A stretch of 64,000 nt of DNA from Geotalea sp. SG265 (GTDB taxonomy: Bacteria; Desulfobacterota; Desulfuromonadia; Geobacterales; Geobacteraceae), in NCBI RefSeq assembly GCF_022808985.1, contig NZ_JAKZFT010000013.1, positions 1-64,000 on the forward strand. Reading direction: 5' to 3'. This document shows, piece by piece, positions 44,000 to 52,212 of the stretch (within the stretch, counting starts at the first letter, position 1; each line of letters starts with the position of its first letter). The notes beneath the pieces are model-generated. The model saw only the letters and a list, made by a program, of their open reading frames with translations. It had not been told where the DNA came from and searched no databases. Position numbers and translations under genes: made by a program.

Positions 44000-45973
44000 T
44001 TAGGTGAGCCGAATGATCTTTTGCGCCTCGAAATCGGTAATATCCACGCTGGGGAAATCCTCCACAAACTGTTGATATATGAGCTGCGTTGAAATAATCC
44101 CGGTCAGGGCCATGTTTTCAGTCTCACTTTCACCAAATTTCTGTTTCTTTCTGAACTTGGCTGCCAAAAAGGCCGTTTTGCCCGGATCGAAGAGGCCGGT
44201 CTTTTTCAGATACCGGTCAGAGAGCAGATAATCCGCATAGCCGGGCAGATTATGGAAGAATACATCCTGTATGGGCGCCCGGTAAGGGTGCTTCGGGCGC
44301 ACAGTAATCCGTGGCGGCAGATGGTCGGCAAAGGTTTTTTTCAGAATGTATTTCTCGTTCAATACCTTTATTTTCCATTGGGGAGGAAGTTTCATGGCGA
44401 AATCGATGACGCGGTAATCCAGGAACGGCACGCGCATTTCCACCGAATTGGCCATTGCTACCCGATCTCCCTGTGAAGAAAGCAGATAATTTGAGAGGAA
44501 GATGCTTGTTTCCAGGTACTGGGCCTTCGCCAGATAATCCCGTCCGTTGAAATTGTCCGGTAGCGCCGCTTTCAGCTCCAGGTCCGGTGAATAGCCCCTG
44601 AGGGCGTCGTTGACCTCTTCCGAGAAGAACATGGCGCTCCTGCCGGTGTTCTTCCAGCGTATGCCATGGGAGAAAAAGGGATCGTCCCGTTCTCCGGCTT
44701 CGACCGCATAGAATCTCTGCAGGAATGTCCTTTCCCGCCCCGGATTCTGAAAGATGTAGGGGTAAAGCTTTTCCAGCAGAAGTGGACGAAGCCGTGAACC
44801 CGGATCGCCGGCCCAGAACCGGCGAATCTTCGCCTCTTTGAAGATGTTGTAGCCGCCGAAGATTTCGTCGGCTCCTTCTCCGGTCAATACGACCTTGAAA
44901 TCCTTATCCCTAACCACTCCGGAGAGCATGAACAGTGGCACGGGAGCCGTTCTCAGCAGCGGTTTTTCGCAGTGCCAGATCACTTTCGGCAGATTTTCGC
45001 GGATATCGCTGTTCCTGATCCGTCTGTTGGTATGCTCCGTCCCGAGAAATCTGACCATTTCCTCCTGAAATAGGGTCTCATCGAAGGGACTTTCGTCGAA
45101 ACCGACGGAAAAGGTCCGCAGATTATTGTCGAACCTGCGCGATATGAGCGAGGTGATGATGGAGGAGTCCAATCCGCCGCTGAGATAGGCACCAACCGGC
45201 ACATCGGCCCGCAGCCTTATTCTGACCGCATCCAACAGCAGTTCGCGCAGTTCCTCGCAGGCTTCACCGAAGGTTCCCTGCCACCGTTCCTCTTTGCCGT
45301 AAAAGGGGAGGGTCCAGAACGGTTTTTCTTCAACGATTCTGCCATCCCTGAAGATCATGAAATGGCCGGGCTGCAATTCGTGAACACCATTGAACATGGT
45401 CCGGTTGCCGATGGTCGTCCAGAAGGTGAAAACCTGTTTCAATGCCTGGAGATCCAACTCCCTCTTTATTGTCTGATCTTGGAATAGGGCCTTTATTTCG
45501 GAGGCGAAGATCAGCCGGCTACCCTCAAGGGTATAAAAGAGCGGCCTTATGCCGACCCGGTCCCGTGCCAGGAAAAGTTCCTTCTTTTGGGCATCCCAGA
45601 TGGCGAAGGCAAATTGGCCGTTGATCATGGAAAGAGCATGGGCGCCGTATTCTTCATACAGGTGTACCAGCACTTCCGTATCCGATGCCGTTTGAAAGAC
45701 ATGTCCCTTCGCCACAAGCAGCGCACGCAATTCGGGATAATTGAAGATCTCACCGTTATAAACGATCCAGAGCCGCCCCTCTTCGTTGCTGATGGGCTGG
45801 GTGCCGCCGCCCAGATCGATGATGCTGAGGCGGGCATGTCCCATGACCATCCTGTGGGGATCGACAATGATGCCCGCAGCATCGGGACCCCTGTGTCGTA
45901 TGGCGGCGATCATTTTTGAGACCAGAGCTTCAGATGAAGGTCCGGGGTTACATATGCCTGCTATTCCGCACAT
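44000..45973 (-). CDS. Asparagine synthase (glutamine-hydrolysing) of the EPS locus
   Basis: This 657-residue enzyme has an N-terminal class II glutaminase (MCGIAGICN, catalytic Cys2; RHRGPDAAG; NGEIFNYPELR; DTEVLVHLY) and a C-terminal ATP-pyrophosphatase domain with YLSGGLDSSIITSL and LTGEGADEIFGGYN. It amidates aspartate or, as often proposed for copies in EPS loci, another carboxylate. A similar amidotransferase family is associated with exosortase A systems. It is the first gene of the leftward block, next to the NadE-like gene. Confidence 0.9.
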   Translation of the reverse strand: MCGIAGICNPGPSSEALVSKMIAAIRHRGPDAAGIIVDPHRMVMGHARLSIIDLGGGTQPISNEEGRLWIVYNGEIFNYPELRALLVAKGHVFQTASDTEVLVHLYEEYGAHALSMINGQFAFAIWDAQKKELFLARDRVGIRPLFYTLEGSRLIFASEIKALFQDQTIKRELDLQALKQVFTFWTTIGNRTMFNGVHELQPGHFMIFRDGRIVEEKPFWTLPFYGKEERWQGTFGEACEELRELLLDAVRIRLRADVPVGAYLSGGLDSSIITSLISRRFDNNLRTFSVGFDESPFDETLFQEEMVRFLGTEHTNRRIRNSDIRENLPKVIWHCEKPLLRTAPVPLFMLSGVVRDKDFKVVLTGEGADEIFGGYNIFKEAKIRRFWAGDPGSRLRPLLLEKLYPYIFQNPGRERTFLQRFYAVEAGERDDPFFSHGIRWKNTGRSAMFFSEEVNDALRGYSPDLELKAALPDNFNGRDYLAKAQYLETSIFLSNYLLSSQGDRVAMANSVEMRVPFLDYRVIDFAMKLPPQWKIKVLNEKYILKKTFADHLPPRITVRPKHPYRAPIQDVFFHNLPGYADYLLSDRYLKKTGLFDPGKTAFLAAKFRKKQKFGESETENMALTGIISTQLIYQQFVEDFPSVDITDFEAQKIIRLT

Positions 45974-46095
45974 TCAAGATACCTGCTTTTCCAGGAGAAG
46001 GACCGCTCGATCAACGGCAGGAACCGGGGTGGGGGCAGCGTTCTTAGCAGCGCCAGAACCAGGTGTTCGAGTTGTCGTTAAATTGAATTTATTAA

Positions 46096-46124
46096 AGTAT
46101 TTCCACAAAACCGGAGGTTGTCAA
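46096..46124 (-). promoter_or_regulatory. Promoter of the leftward EPS block
   Basis: Read leftward: TTGACA (46119-46124), 17 bases, AATACT (46096-46101). Transcription would start near 46089, about 115 bases before the asparagine synthase gene. Confidence 0.55.
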
Positions 46125-46194
46125 CTGTTCCGGATTTTTATGACCAAGGTAGGGAGCCCTTCCATTGTTCGCAAGTGAACGAGCCTGCAAACCC

Positions 46195-46210
46195 GGTGAT
46201 TCCTGTCACA
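46195..46210. promoter_or_regulatory. CRP-like operator before the Fn3-dockerin gene
   Basis: GGTGA-TTCCTG-TCACA shares 15 consecutive bases with the dyad at 28767-28782, and both are preceded by GCAAACCC. A possible -10 (TAGTTT, 46233-46238) lies 22 bases after the dyad, against 21 bases at the other site. The dyad is 125 bases before the start codon. Confidence 0.55.
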
Positions 46211-46334
46211 CACATGAAACGCCCTTTGAGGGTAGTTTAGGAACACAAGCTGAACCATGCCCGGATGGCAGGGGCAGGAAATCGGCAATAGCCGGCAGTT
46301 CGGCAATTCATTTGTTAAGGACAAAGGAGTAACC

Positions 46335-46922
46335 ATGAAAAAAAGCCTGTGCCTGTTGTTGTTGGCTGCCTCTTGTTTCGGTACGAGTGCCCATGTGTTC
46401 GCCAAGGACGTAACTTTGAGCTGGGACCGTAACTCTGAGACGGACGTGGCCGGCTATAAGCTGTATTACAAAGCCGATTCGTCCACCGGCACCTTCGATG
46501 GTTCCGATGCGGTGCAGGGCAAGTCGCCTGTGGATGTGAAGGACCTGACCACCTTCACCCTGAACGGCCTTGATCCGGCCAAGGATTACTATTTCCAGGT
46601 GACCGCCTATGATACTGCGGGAGATGAAAGCGCATTTTCCAACATGGTCGAGTCCTACGGGGCGGTACCTGCAACTCCCCCGGCAACTCCCCCTGCAACC
46701 GCACCTTCTGGAGATGCCAATGGTGACGGAACGGTGAACATTTCCGATGCGCTCCTGGTGTTGCAGGCAGCGCTGAATCCGGCTTTGCAGACGCCGGCGG
46801 TGCTGGCGGCAGGAGACGTCTGGCCGTTGGATGCCAACGGCAAACCCAAGGGGGACGGCGTCATCGATCTGAACGATGCCCGGTTGATCCTGCAGCGAGC
46901 TGTAGGGCTGGTCAGCTGGTAA
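46335..46922 (+). CDS. Secreted Fn3-dockerin protein
   Basis: This 195-residue exported protein has a signal peptide ending near HVFA-K, an Fn3 domain (about 24-110: VTLSWDRNSETDVAGYKLYYK ... YYFQVTAYDTAGDES), a Pro/Thr/Ala linker of ATPP repeats and a C-terminal dockerin-like pair of calcium loops (GDANGDGTVNISDALLVLQ and DANGKPKGDGVIDLNDARLIL). Dockerins bind cohesins; I see no cohesin in the window, so the partner may lie elsewhere or the loops may act as a calcium-stabilised surface module. AAAGGAG is five bases before the ATG. Confidence 0.88.
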   Translation: MKKSLCLLLLAASCFGTSAHVFAKDVTLSWDRNSETDVAGYKLYYKADSSTGTFDGSDAVQGKSPVDVKDLTTFTLNGLDPAKDYYFQVTAYDTAGDESAFSNMVESYGAVPATPPATPPATAPSGDANGDGTVNISDALLVLQAALNPALQTPAVLAAGDVWPLDANGKPKGDGVIDLNDARLILQRAVGLVSW

Positions 46923-46947
46923 ATGACGCGCTGCCATACTTTTTTGG

Positions 46948-46984
46948 AATAGGGTGTCGGGGTAATCCCGGCACCCTATTTTCA
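46948..46984 (+). terminator. Rho-independent terminator
   Basis: AATAGGGTG-t-CGGG pairs with CCCG-g-CACCCTATT across a GTAAT loop and is followed by TTT. It ends the Fn3-dockerin transcript. Confidence 0.75.
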
Positions 46985-47166
46985 TTCTGGGAGGAGCAAA
47001 ATTATCAACTTCTCGATCATTGAATTTTGTCCCAAATAAACTATCCTATAGGAGTATATTATATAAATTTAATTAATTGGCAAACCGTTGCATTTCTGGA
47101 AACAGTCCCAATGCTGCCGTTGTCGTAGTGGGTTCATGGTGGTTCATGGAGTTGACGGGAGAACGG

Positions 47167-48543
47167 ATGGAGAAGCTGCTCGTCATTGAAGATAACGGCG
47201 ATACCTGCAAAGAGCTGAAATGGAGTATCGGCAAGGAGTACGACCTCATGTTTGCCGGGGACGTCAAGGAAGCGCTCGCGCTTTTTTACCGGTACTGTCC
47301 CCGGGTGATCATTCTCGACCTCGGGCTGCCCCCGGACGAAAGAGGAACCAGCGAAGGTTTCCGCTGCCTGGAACAGGTATTGGCCCATGCACCTGCCACC
47401 AAGACAATCGTTATGGGCGACAACGGCGACAGAAGCAGTGCCTTTCGGGCCATGAGAACAGGCGCCTTTGACTTTTGCCGGAAACCGATCCGGATGAGCG
47501 AACTGAGTGTGATCATTGATAGGGCCTTTCATCTGATTGACATGGAAGAGGAGAACGCACTGCTTCAGACGACTCCGGAACTGAAGGGCTGCGGCTTCAA
47601 AGGCATGCTTGGCCATTGCCCCCAGATGGTACAGGTATTTTCCACCATCGAAAAAGTGGCTTCATCGGACATAGCGATTTTCGTAACAGGCGAAAGCGGC
47701 ACCGGCAAAGAACTGGTTGCAAAGGCTATACACTCCATGAGCCTGAGGAGGAACGGGCCTTTTGTCCCCGTAAACTGCGGCGCAATCCCCGAGAACCTCC
47801 TGGAATCCGAACTTTTCGGCACGGAGAGAGGGGCTTTCACCGGTGCCCATGCCAGGATTCTCGGCAAGGCGGAATATGCCCACAGGGGAACGTTTTTCCT
47901 GGACGAAATCGGTGAACTGCCGGCGAATCTCCAGGTAAAACTTCTGCGCTTTCTCCAGGAAAAGGTTCTGCAACGGGTCGGGGGAAGGGAAGATATCGCC
48001 GTCGATGCCAGGATCATTTCGGCAACCAACATCGACATCGCCAAGGCAATTACAGAGGGGTTGTTCCGCGAGGATCTCTACTACCGGATCTCGGTCATAA
48101 CGGTCAATCTCCCTCCCTTGCGGGAGCGGGGGGACGACATCCTGCTTCTGGCCAATATATTCCTGAAAAGGGCTGCCAGGGATTTCGGCAAAAAGATCAG
48201 AGGATATAGTGCGAGCACTTTAAAGCTCCTGAAAAGCTACAATTGGCCCGGAAATGTGCGGGAGCTGGAAAACAGGGTGCAGCGGGCGGTGCTAATGTCC
48301 GATTCTTCCTTGATAGAGCCGGTCGACCTGGGTATTGGCGAAAGCAGCCAGGCGCAAATTATGACACCGCTGGATTCCATGACCCTGAAAGATGCACGGG
48401 ACCGACTCGAACGCCAGATGATCGTCTCCGCCCTGGGCCGCCAGGAGGGCAACATTGCAAAAACGGCGGAGGCATTGGGTGTCAGCAGGCCGACCCTCTA
48501 TGACCTGATGAAAAAATACAATCTCAGCAGGATTACATCATAA
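47167..48543 (+). CDS. prsR: Sigma54-dependent response regulator (PrsR-like)
   Basis: This 458-residue activator has a receiver domain (E8-D9 acid pair, phospho-acceptor D51, K106), an AAA+ domain with Walker A GESGTGKE, the sigma54 contact loop GAFTGA and FLDEIGELP, and a Fis-type helix-turn-helix (NIAKTAEALGVSRPTLYDLM). It resembles the PEP-CTERM-box response regulator family, which drives EPS and PEP-CTERM genes with RpoN. The switch residue, usually Thr or Ser, is Gly84 here, so phosphorylation switching may be altered. No PrsK-like kinase is in the window. The ATG at 47167 follows GGGAG; a longer frame reaches 47077. Confidence 0.88.
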   Translation: MEKLLVIEDNGDTCKELKWSIGKEYDLMFAGDVKEALALFYRYCPRVIILDLGLPPDERGTSEGFRCLEQVLAHAPATKTIVMGDNGDRSSAFRAMRTGAFDFCRKPIRMSELSVIIDRAFHLIDMEEENALLQTTPELKGCGFKGMLGHCPQMVQVFSTIEKVASSDIAIFVTGESGTGKELVAKAIHSMSLRRNGPFVPVNCGAIPENLLESELFGTERGAFTGAHARILGKAEYAHRGTFFLDEIGELPANLQVKLLRFLQEKVLQRVGGREDIAVDARIISATNIDIAKAITEGLFREDLYYRISVITVNLPPLRERGDDILLLANIFLKRAARDFGKKIRGYSASTLKLLKSYNWPGNVRELENRVQRAVLMSDSSLIEPVDLGIGESSQAQIMTPLDSMTLKDARDRLERQMIVSALGRQEGNIAKTAEALGVSRPTLYDLMKKYNLSRITS

Positions 48544-48567
48544 TCCATCCGGAAAGGCAGGATACCG

Positions 48568-49260
48568 ATGACCGGGACCAATGTGGGCAGCAATAATGCC
48601 AAGACCTATGCCTTTCTCCGCAGCATTCCCATTTTCGCCCCCCTGACCGACGAGCAACTGGCCAATCTCATGGAAATCATTGAAGAGAAGAAGTTTTTCC
48701 GGAATAACGTCATCCTTTGGGAGGAGGATACCCAGAAATACATGTATATCGTTTCCTCGGGCAAGGTGAAGGTCATCCAGACCAGCGAAGACGGCAAGGA
48801 GCATATCATCGCCATCCACAAGAAGGGGGAGTTCTTCGGCGAGATGGCCATTCTCGATGGGAAAACCGCTCCGGCAACGGTTATTGCCATGGAAGATTCG
48901 GTGATTCAGCTCATTGCGCGGGAAACATTCGAGAAGTTTCTTCTGCAGAACGAAAAGGTCATGACCCAGGTTATTTCTATGCTGTGCCATCGGCTCAGGG
49001 AGTCCTGGCTGATGCTGAAGGTGATGAGTTTTTCCAGTGCCGAGCAGCGGGTGCGTGCCGTTCTCGACCAGTTGGGGAAACTGAACGGCATCAGGGACGA
49101 GCGGGGCATCATCATCGCCCTGAAACTGATGCACAAGGATATAGCCGGCTACGCCAACGTTTCACGGGAGACGGTAACCCGCCTCTTGAACCGGTTTGCC
49201 AAGGAGAGCAAGATCGAGATCCTGGACAACAAGTACATCCTCCTCAAGGAACAGCGCTAG
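48568..49260 (+). CDS. Crp/Fnr family transcription regulator
   Basis: This 230-residue regulator has a cyclic-nucleotide-binding fold (about 20-130, with GEFFGEMAILDGKTAPATVIA) and a winged helix with HKDIAGYANVSRETVTRLLNRF. Recognition residues R200-E201 and R205 equal those CRP uses to read GTGA half-sites. The phosphate-binding cassette has Ala-Pro where CRP has Arg-Ser, so cAMP is probably not the ligand. There is no FNR-type iron-sulfur cysteine cluster. It lies 24 bases after the PrsR-like gene, probably in one transcript. Confidence 0.92.
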   Translation: MTGTNVGSNNAKTYAFLRSIPIFAPLTDEQLANLMEIIEEKKFFRNNVILWEEDTQKYMYIVSSGKVKVIQTSEDGKEHIIAIHKKGEFFGEMAILDGKTAPATVIAMEDSVIQLIARETFEKFLLQNEKVMTQVISMLCHRLRESWLMLKVMSFSSAEQRVRAVLDQLGKLNGIRDERGIIIALKLMHKDIAGYANVSRETVTRLLNRFAKESKIEILDNKYILLKEQR

Positions 49261-49334
49261 TCTTCCCTGCGAACCTGTCTTTTTCCCCACATCCCCCTTA
49301 AAATTGGGTTTAACGATGGCCGGAATCGTGTTAT

Positions 49335-49356
49335 AAGGTTCAAATATTCAAACCTT
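49335..49356. promoter_or_regulatory. 22-base near-perfect palindrome
   Basis: AAGGTTCAAATATTCAAACCTT is symmetric at 18 or more of 22 positions and lies 22 bases before a lipoprotein start, overlapping the expected promoter. It looks like an operator rather than a terminator, since no T tract follows. Confidence 0.45.
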
Positions 49357-49378
49357 ATGCGGATCTGGAGATATGGAC

Positions 49379-49816
49379 ATGAATAAATGGATTGTGGCAG
49401 TGCTTATGATTGGGGTCGTTGCCGGATGCGGCATTGAGTGGTTTCCTGAGGATAACGCTACCTCAGGGGACAAAAACAAAGATGTTTCCTTCTCATTTGC
49501 AGGAAAAAATAAATGCAGTGTCCCGGCGGGTTCCAACGTAGACTCAGGGCCGATAGAAATCTTCAACCTTCAAACTACAGCTACCATCAGTGTTTCAGGG
49601 GCTACAACGAGTAGATATACCATAATTGGCGAGAATAGCCCACGGACCGCTCCAGCTACCATACGCCCAGGTCAGAGTGTCTCGGTGACTCATCAAGCCG
49701 CGACCCCCGACGCCACCTCAAAAATAGTCATCACGACATTGAGGATTGCCGGCAAGGAGGCTTCCTTCAAATCGACAACCGATCCTTGTGCACAAGGTAC
49801 AACGACGTTCGAATGA
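49379..49816 (+). CDS. Small lipoprotein, unknown function
   Basis: This 145-residue predicted lipoprotein has a signal [17 protein letters not shown] (Cys17). The mature domain is all-beta, with strands such as [17 protein letters not shown] and [11 protein letters not shown], and looks like an Ig-like fold. GGAG at 49367-49370 is eight bases before the ATG at 49379 but only two before the alternative at 49373. Its stop overlaps the acpS start as ATGA, so the two are translationally coupled despite having no evident common function. Confidence 0.78.
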   Translation: MNKWIVAVLMIGVVAGCGIEWFPEDNATSGDKNKDVSFSFAGKNKCSVPAGSNVDSGPIEIFNLQTTATISVSGATTSRYTIIGENSPRTAPATIRPGQSVSVTHQAATPDATSKIVITTLRIAGKEASFKSTTDPCAQGTTTFE

Positions 49817-50190
49817 TCTACGGCACCGGTGTCGACATAGTGGACATCTCACGCTTCCAACGCTTCGTGGCCGAAAACAATACACCGCTTCTGCAGCGGG
49901 TCTTCACCCCGCGGGAGCTGGACTACTGCTCCGGCAAAAAGCATAGTGCCCAGCACTTCGCCCTGCGCTTCGCAGCCAAGGAGGCATTTCTCAAGGCTTT
50001 GGGCATGGGCCTGCGGGGAGGGCTCAGCTGGCAGCATATGGAGGTGGTCAACGATTCCCTGGGCAAGCCGGACCTTGTCCTTTCCAGCAAGGCGGCTGAG
50101 CTTTTCGCCGAAGCCGGGCTGCAGAGGATTTTTCTTTCCCTTTCCCATGACGGCAACATGGCCGTGGCCATGCTGGTACTGGAGAAATAG
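49813..50190 (+). CDS. acpS: Holo-[acyl-carrier-protein] synthase
   Basis: This 125-residue enzyme moves 4'-phosphopantetheine from coenzyme A to the serine of acyl carrier proteins. [15 protein letters not shown] holds the magnesium aspartate and [13 protein letters not shown] the second motif. Length and N-terminus are typical. It starts within the stop of the lipoprotein gene, and the next gene begins at the base after its own stop. It could also activate the carrier protein of the EPS locus. Confidence 0.95.
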   Translation: MIYGTGVDIVDISRFQRFVAENNTPLLQRVFTPRELDYCSGKKHSAQHFALRFAAKEAFLKALGMGLRGGLSWQHMEVVNDSLGKPDLVLSSKAAELFAEAGLQRIFLSLSHDGNMAVAMLVLEK

Positions 50191-51726
50191 ATGAAGGTCG
50201 TGACCGGCGAAACCATGCAGCAGATGGATCGGAGAACCATCGACGAATTCGGGATTCCGGGGCTGATCCTCATGGAAAATGCCGGCCGTTGCTGCGCCGA
50301 GGCCATAGCTGCGGAATACGGCGGTAAGAAGAGGGCGCTCATTGTCGCCGGCAAGGGAAATAACGGCGGCGACGGCTTTGTCATCGCCCGGCTTCTTGTC
50401 CAACAGGGCTGGCAGGTGCAGGTTTTTCTCCTCTGTTCCACCGAAGAGATCGGTGGCGATGCAGCAGTAAACCTGCAGCGTCTCGATCCTCTCCTTGTTA
50501 CCGTTTGTGCCGGTTCCGGCGATCTCGCCCGGCATGCTTCCGAACTTGCCGATGCCGGGGTGGTGGTGGACGCCATTCTTGGCACCGGATTGAAATCGGA
50601 GGTGCGGGGTATTTACGGCGAGGCCATCGATCTGGTCAATTCCTGCCACGCACCGGTTTTTGCCGTGGATATTCCTTCGGGGGTCCATGCCGCAAACGGC
50701 AAAATCCTGGGCAAGGCGGTCCGGGCGGACATGACTGTCACCTTCGCTGCCGCCAAGCTGGGTACTATTCTTTATCCCGGGGCAGAGCTGTGCGGCCGGC
50801 TCAAGGTGGTGGATATCGGCATGCCGGAACAGGTCCTTGCCGATGCCCCTGGATTCCAATTCATCGACCGTGTGGCGGCTCGCAAACTGGTGCGGCGGCG
50901 GGAGCGGCAGGCTCACAAGGGGCACTGCGGCCACTGCCTGATCATTGCCGGATCGACGGGAAAAACGGGCGCTGCGGCAATGGCAGCAAACTCGGCGGTC
51001 CGGGGGGGTGCCGGGCTGGTTACGGTAGCCATTCCGGCCAGCCTTAACCCGATTATGGAAATCAAAACCACCGAGGCCATGTCCCTCCCCCTGACCGAGG
51101 GAGAATCCGGCTTTCTCGGCGGCGATTCTTTTCCGGAGATCATGACTGCCGCTGTGGGTAAGGACGTTCTTGCCGTCGGCCCGGGACTTTCCCTTGGGGG
51201 GGAAACCGGCGATCTGGTGCGGAAAGTCGTTGCTGAAGCCCCGCTGCCGTTGGTTATCGATGCCGATGGGCTGAATGCCGTCGCCGCCCGGCCGGAAATA
51301 CTTATGGCGCGAAAATCGCTGGTGACAATCCTTACCCCCCACCCGGGGGAGATGGCACGGTTGACGGGACTATCCGTGGCTCAGGTGGAGGAGGATCGGA
51401 TCGGCATCGCCCGGGAATTCTGCTCAAAATATCAGGTTTTTCTGATCCTGAAGGGGGCGAGGACCATCATCACCTCCCCCGACGGCGAGATCGCCATCAA
51501 CGGCAGCGGCAATCCCGGCATGGCCTCAGGGGGGATGGGCGATGTGCTGACCGGCGTCGTCACGGCTCTTGTCGCCCAGGGATATGCACCTTTCACCGCC
51601 TGCTGCCTCGGAGCCTTTATCCACGGCCTCTCCGGGGATCTGGTTGCTGCTGCAAAAGGGGAGATCGGCATATCGGCGGTTGATGTGCAGGAGTCGCTCC
51701 CCTATGCTTTCAATGAACTGCTTTAA
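50191..51726 (+). CDS. nnr: Bifunctional NAD(P)HX epimerase/dehydratase
   Basis: This 511-residue repair enzyme converts damaged NAD(P)H hydrates back to NAD(P)H. The N-terminal YjeF-type epimerase (about 1-215) has GLILMENAGR and AGKGNNGGDGFVIAR; the C-terminal ribokinase-like dehydratase (about 225-511) has HCLIIAGSTGKTGAAAMAANS, TPHPGEMARLTG and the ADP site NGSGNPGMASGGMGDVLTG. The acpS-nnr-tsaE cluster is common in bacteria. Confidence 0.95.
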   Translation: MKVVTGETMQQMDRRTIDEFGIPGLILMENAGRCCAEAIAAEYGGKKRALIVAGKGNNGGDGFVIARLLVQQGWQVQVFLLCSTEEIGGDAAVNLQRLDPLLVTVCAGSGDLARHASELADAGVVVDAILGTGLKSEVRGIYGEAIDLVNSCHAPVFAVDIPSGVHAANGKILGKAVRADMTVTFAAAKLGTILYPGAELCGRLKVVDIGMPEQVLADAPGFQFIDRVAARKLVRRRERQAHKGHCGHCLIIAGSTGKTGAAAMAANSAVRGGAGLVTVAIPASLNPIMEIKTTEAMSLPLTEGESGFLGGDSFPEIMTAAVGKDVLAVGPGLSLGGETGDLVRKVVAEAPLPLVIDADGLNAVAARPEILMARKSLVTILTPHPGEMARLTGLSVAQVEEDRIGIAREFCSKYQVFLILKGARTIITSPDGEIAINGSGNPGMASGGMGDVLTGVVTALVAQGYAPFTACCLGAFIHGLSGDLVAAAKGEIGISAVDVQESLPYAFNELL

Positions 51727-51756
51727 CATGGGCTTTAACAATCGAGAGGAGACACC

Positions 51757-52212
51757 ATGCTGACTGCCGCCGATGTGATGACCAAAGATACTATCATTAC
51801 CGTTACGCGGGAAACGACCGTACGGACCCTGGCCGAACTGTTCACCAAGCACAGGGTGAGCAGTTTTCCTGTAGTCGATGAAAACAACAACCTCATCGGC
51901 ATCGTTACCGAGACCGATTTAATCGAACAGGACAAGAGCCTGCACATTCCCACAGTCATTTCCATCTTCGACTGGGTTCTTTACCTGGAGAGCGAAAAGA
52001 AATTCGAAAAAGAACTAAAGAAGATGACCGGCCAGACCGTGGGGGATATCTTCTCCGAAGACGTGACCAGTGTCGCTCCGTCGACTCCATTGAGCGAAGT
52101 GGCGGACATCATGACAAAAAGGAAGATTCACGCCGTTCCCGTTGTGGAAGGTAGGAAGCTGGTCGGTGTCGTCAGCCGGATCGATCTTATCCGCAGCATG
52201 ATCGAGCCGTGA
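51757..52212 (+). CDS. CBS-domain pair protein
   Basis: This 151-residue protein consists of two CBS domains (about 5-60 and 88-150) with SSFPVVDENNNLIGIVTETDL and HAVPVVEGRKLVGVVSRIDL. Such pairs bind adenine nucleotides and act as energy or nucleotide sensors. A helical insertion (FDWVLYLESEKKFEKELKKM) lies between them, as in a known stand-alone group in Geobacter-type bacteria. Its stop overlaps the GTG of tsaE. Confidence 0.9.
   Translation: MLTAADVMTKDTIITVTRETTVRTLAELFTKHRVSSFPVVDENNNLIGIVTETDLIEQDKSLHIPTVISIFDWVLYLESEKKFEKELKKMTGQTVGDIFSEDVTSVAPSTPLSEVADIMTKRKIHAVPVVEGRKLVGVVSRIDLIRSMIEP

Larger units (their letters stand above)
45974..46334. other. Divergent regulatory region
   Basis: This non-coding region separates the leftward EPS block from the rightward Fn3-dockerin gene. 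It contains a leftward promoter (46096-46124) and a CRP-like dyad (46195-46210), either of which could serve both directions. Confidence 0.6.
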
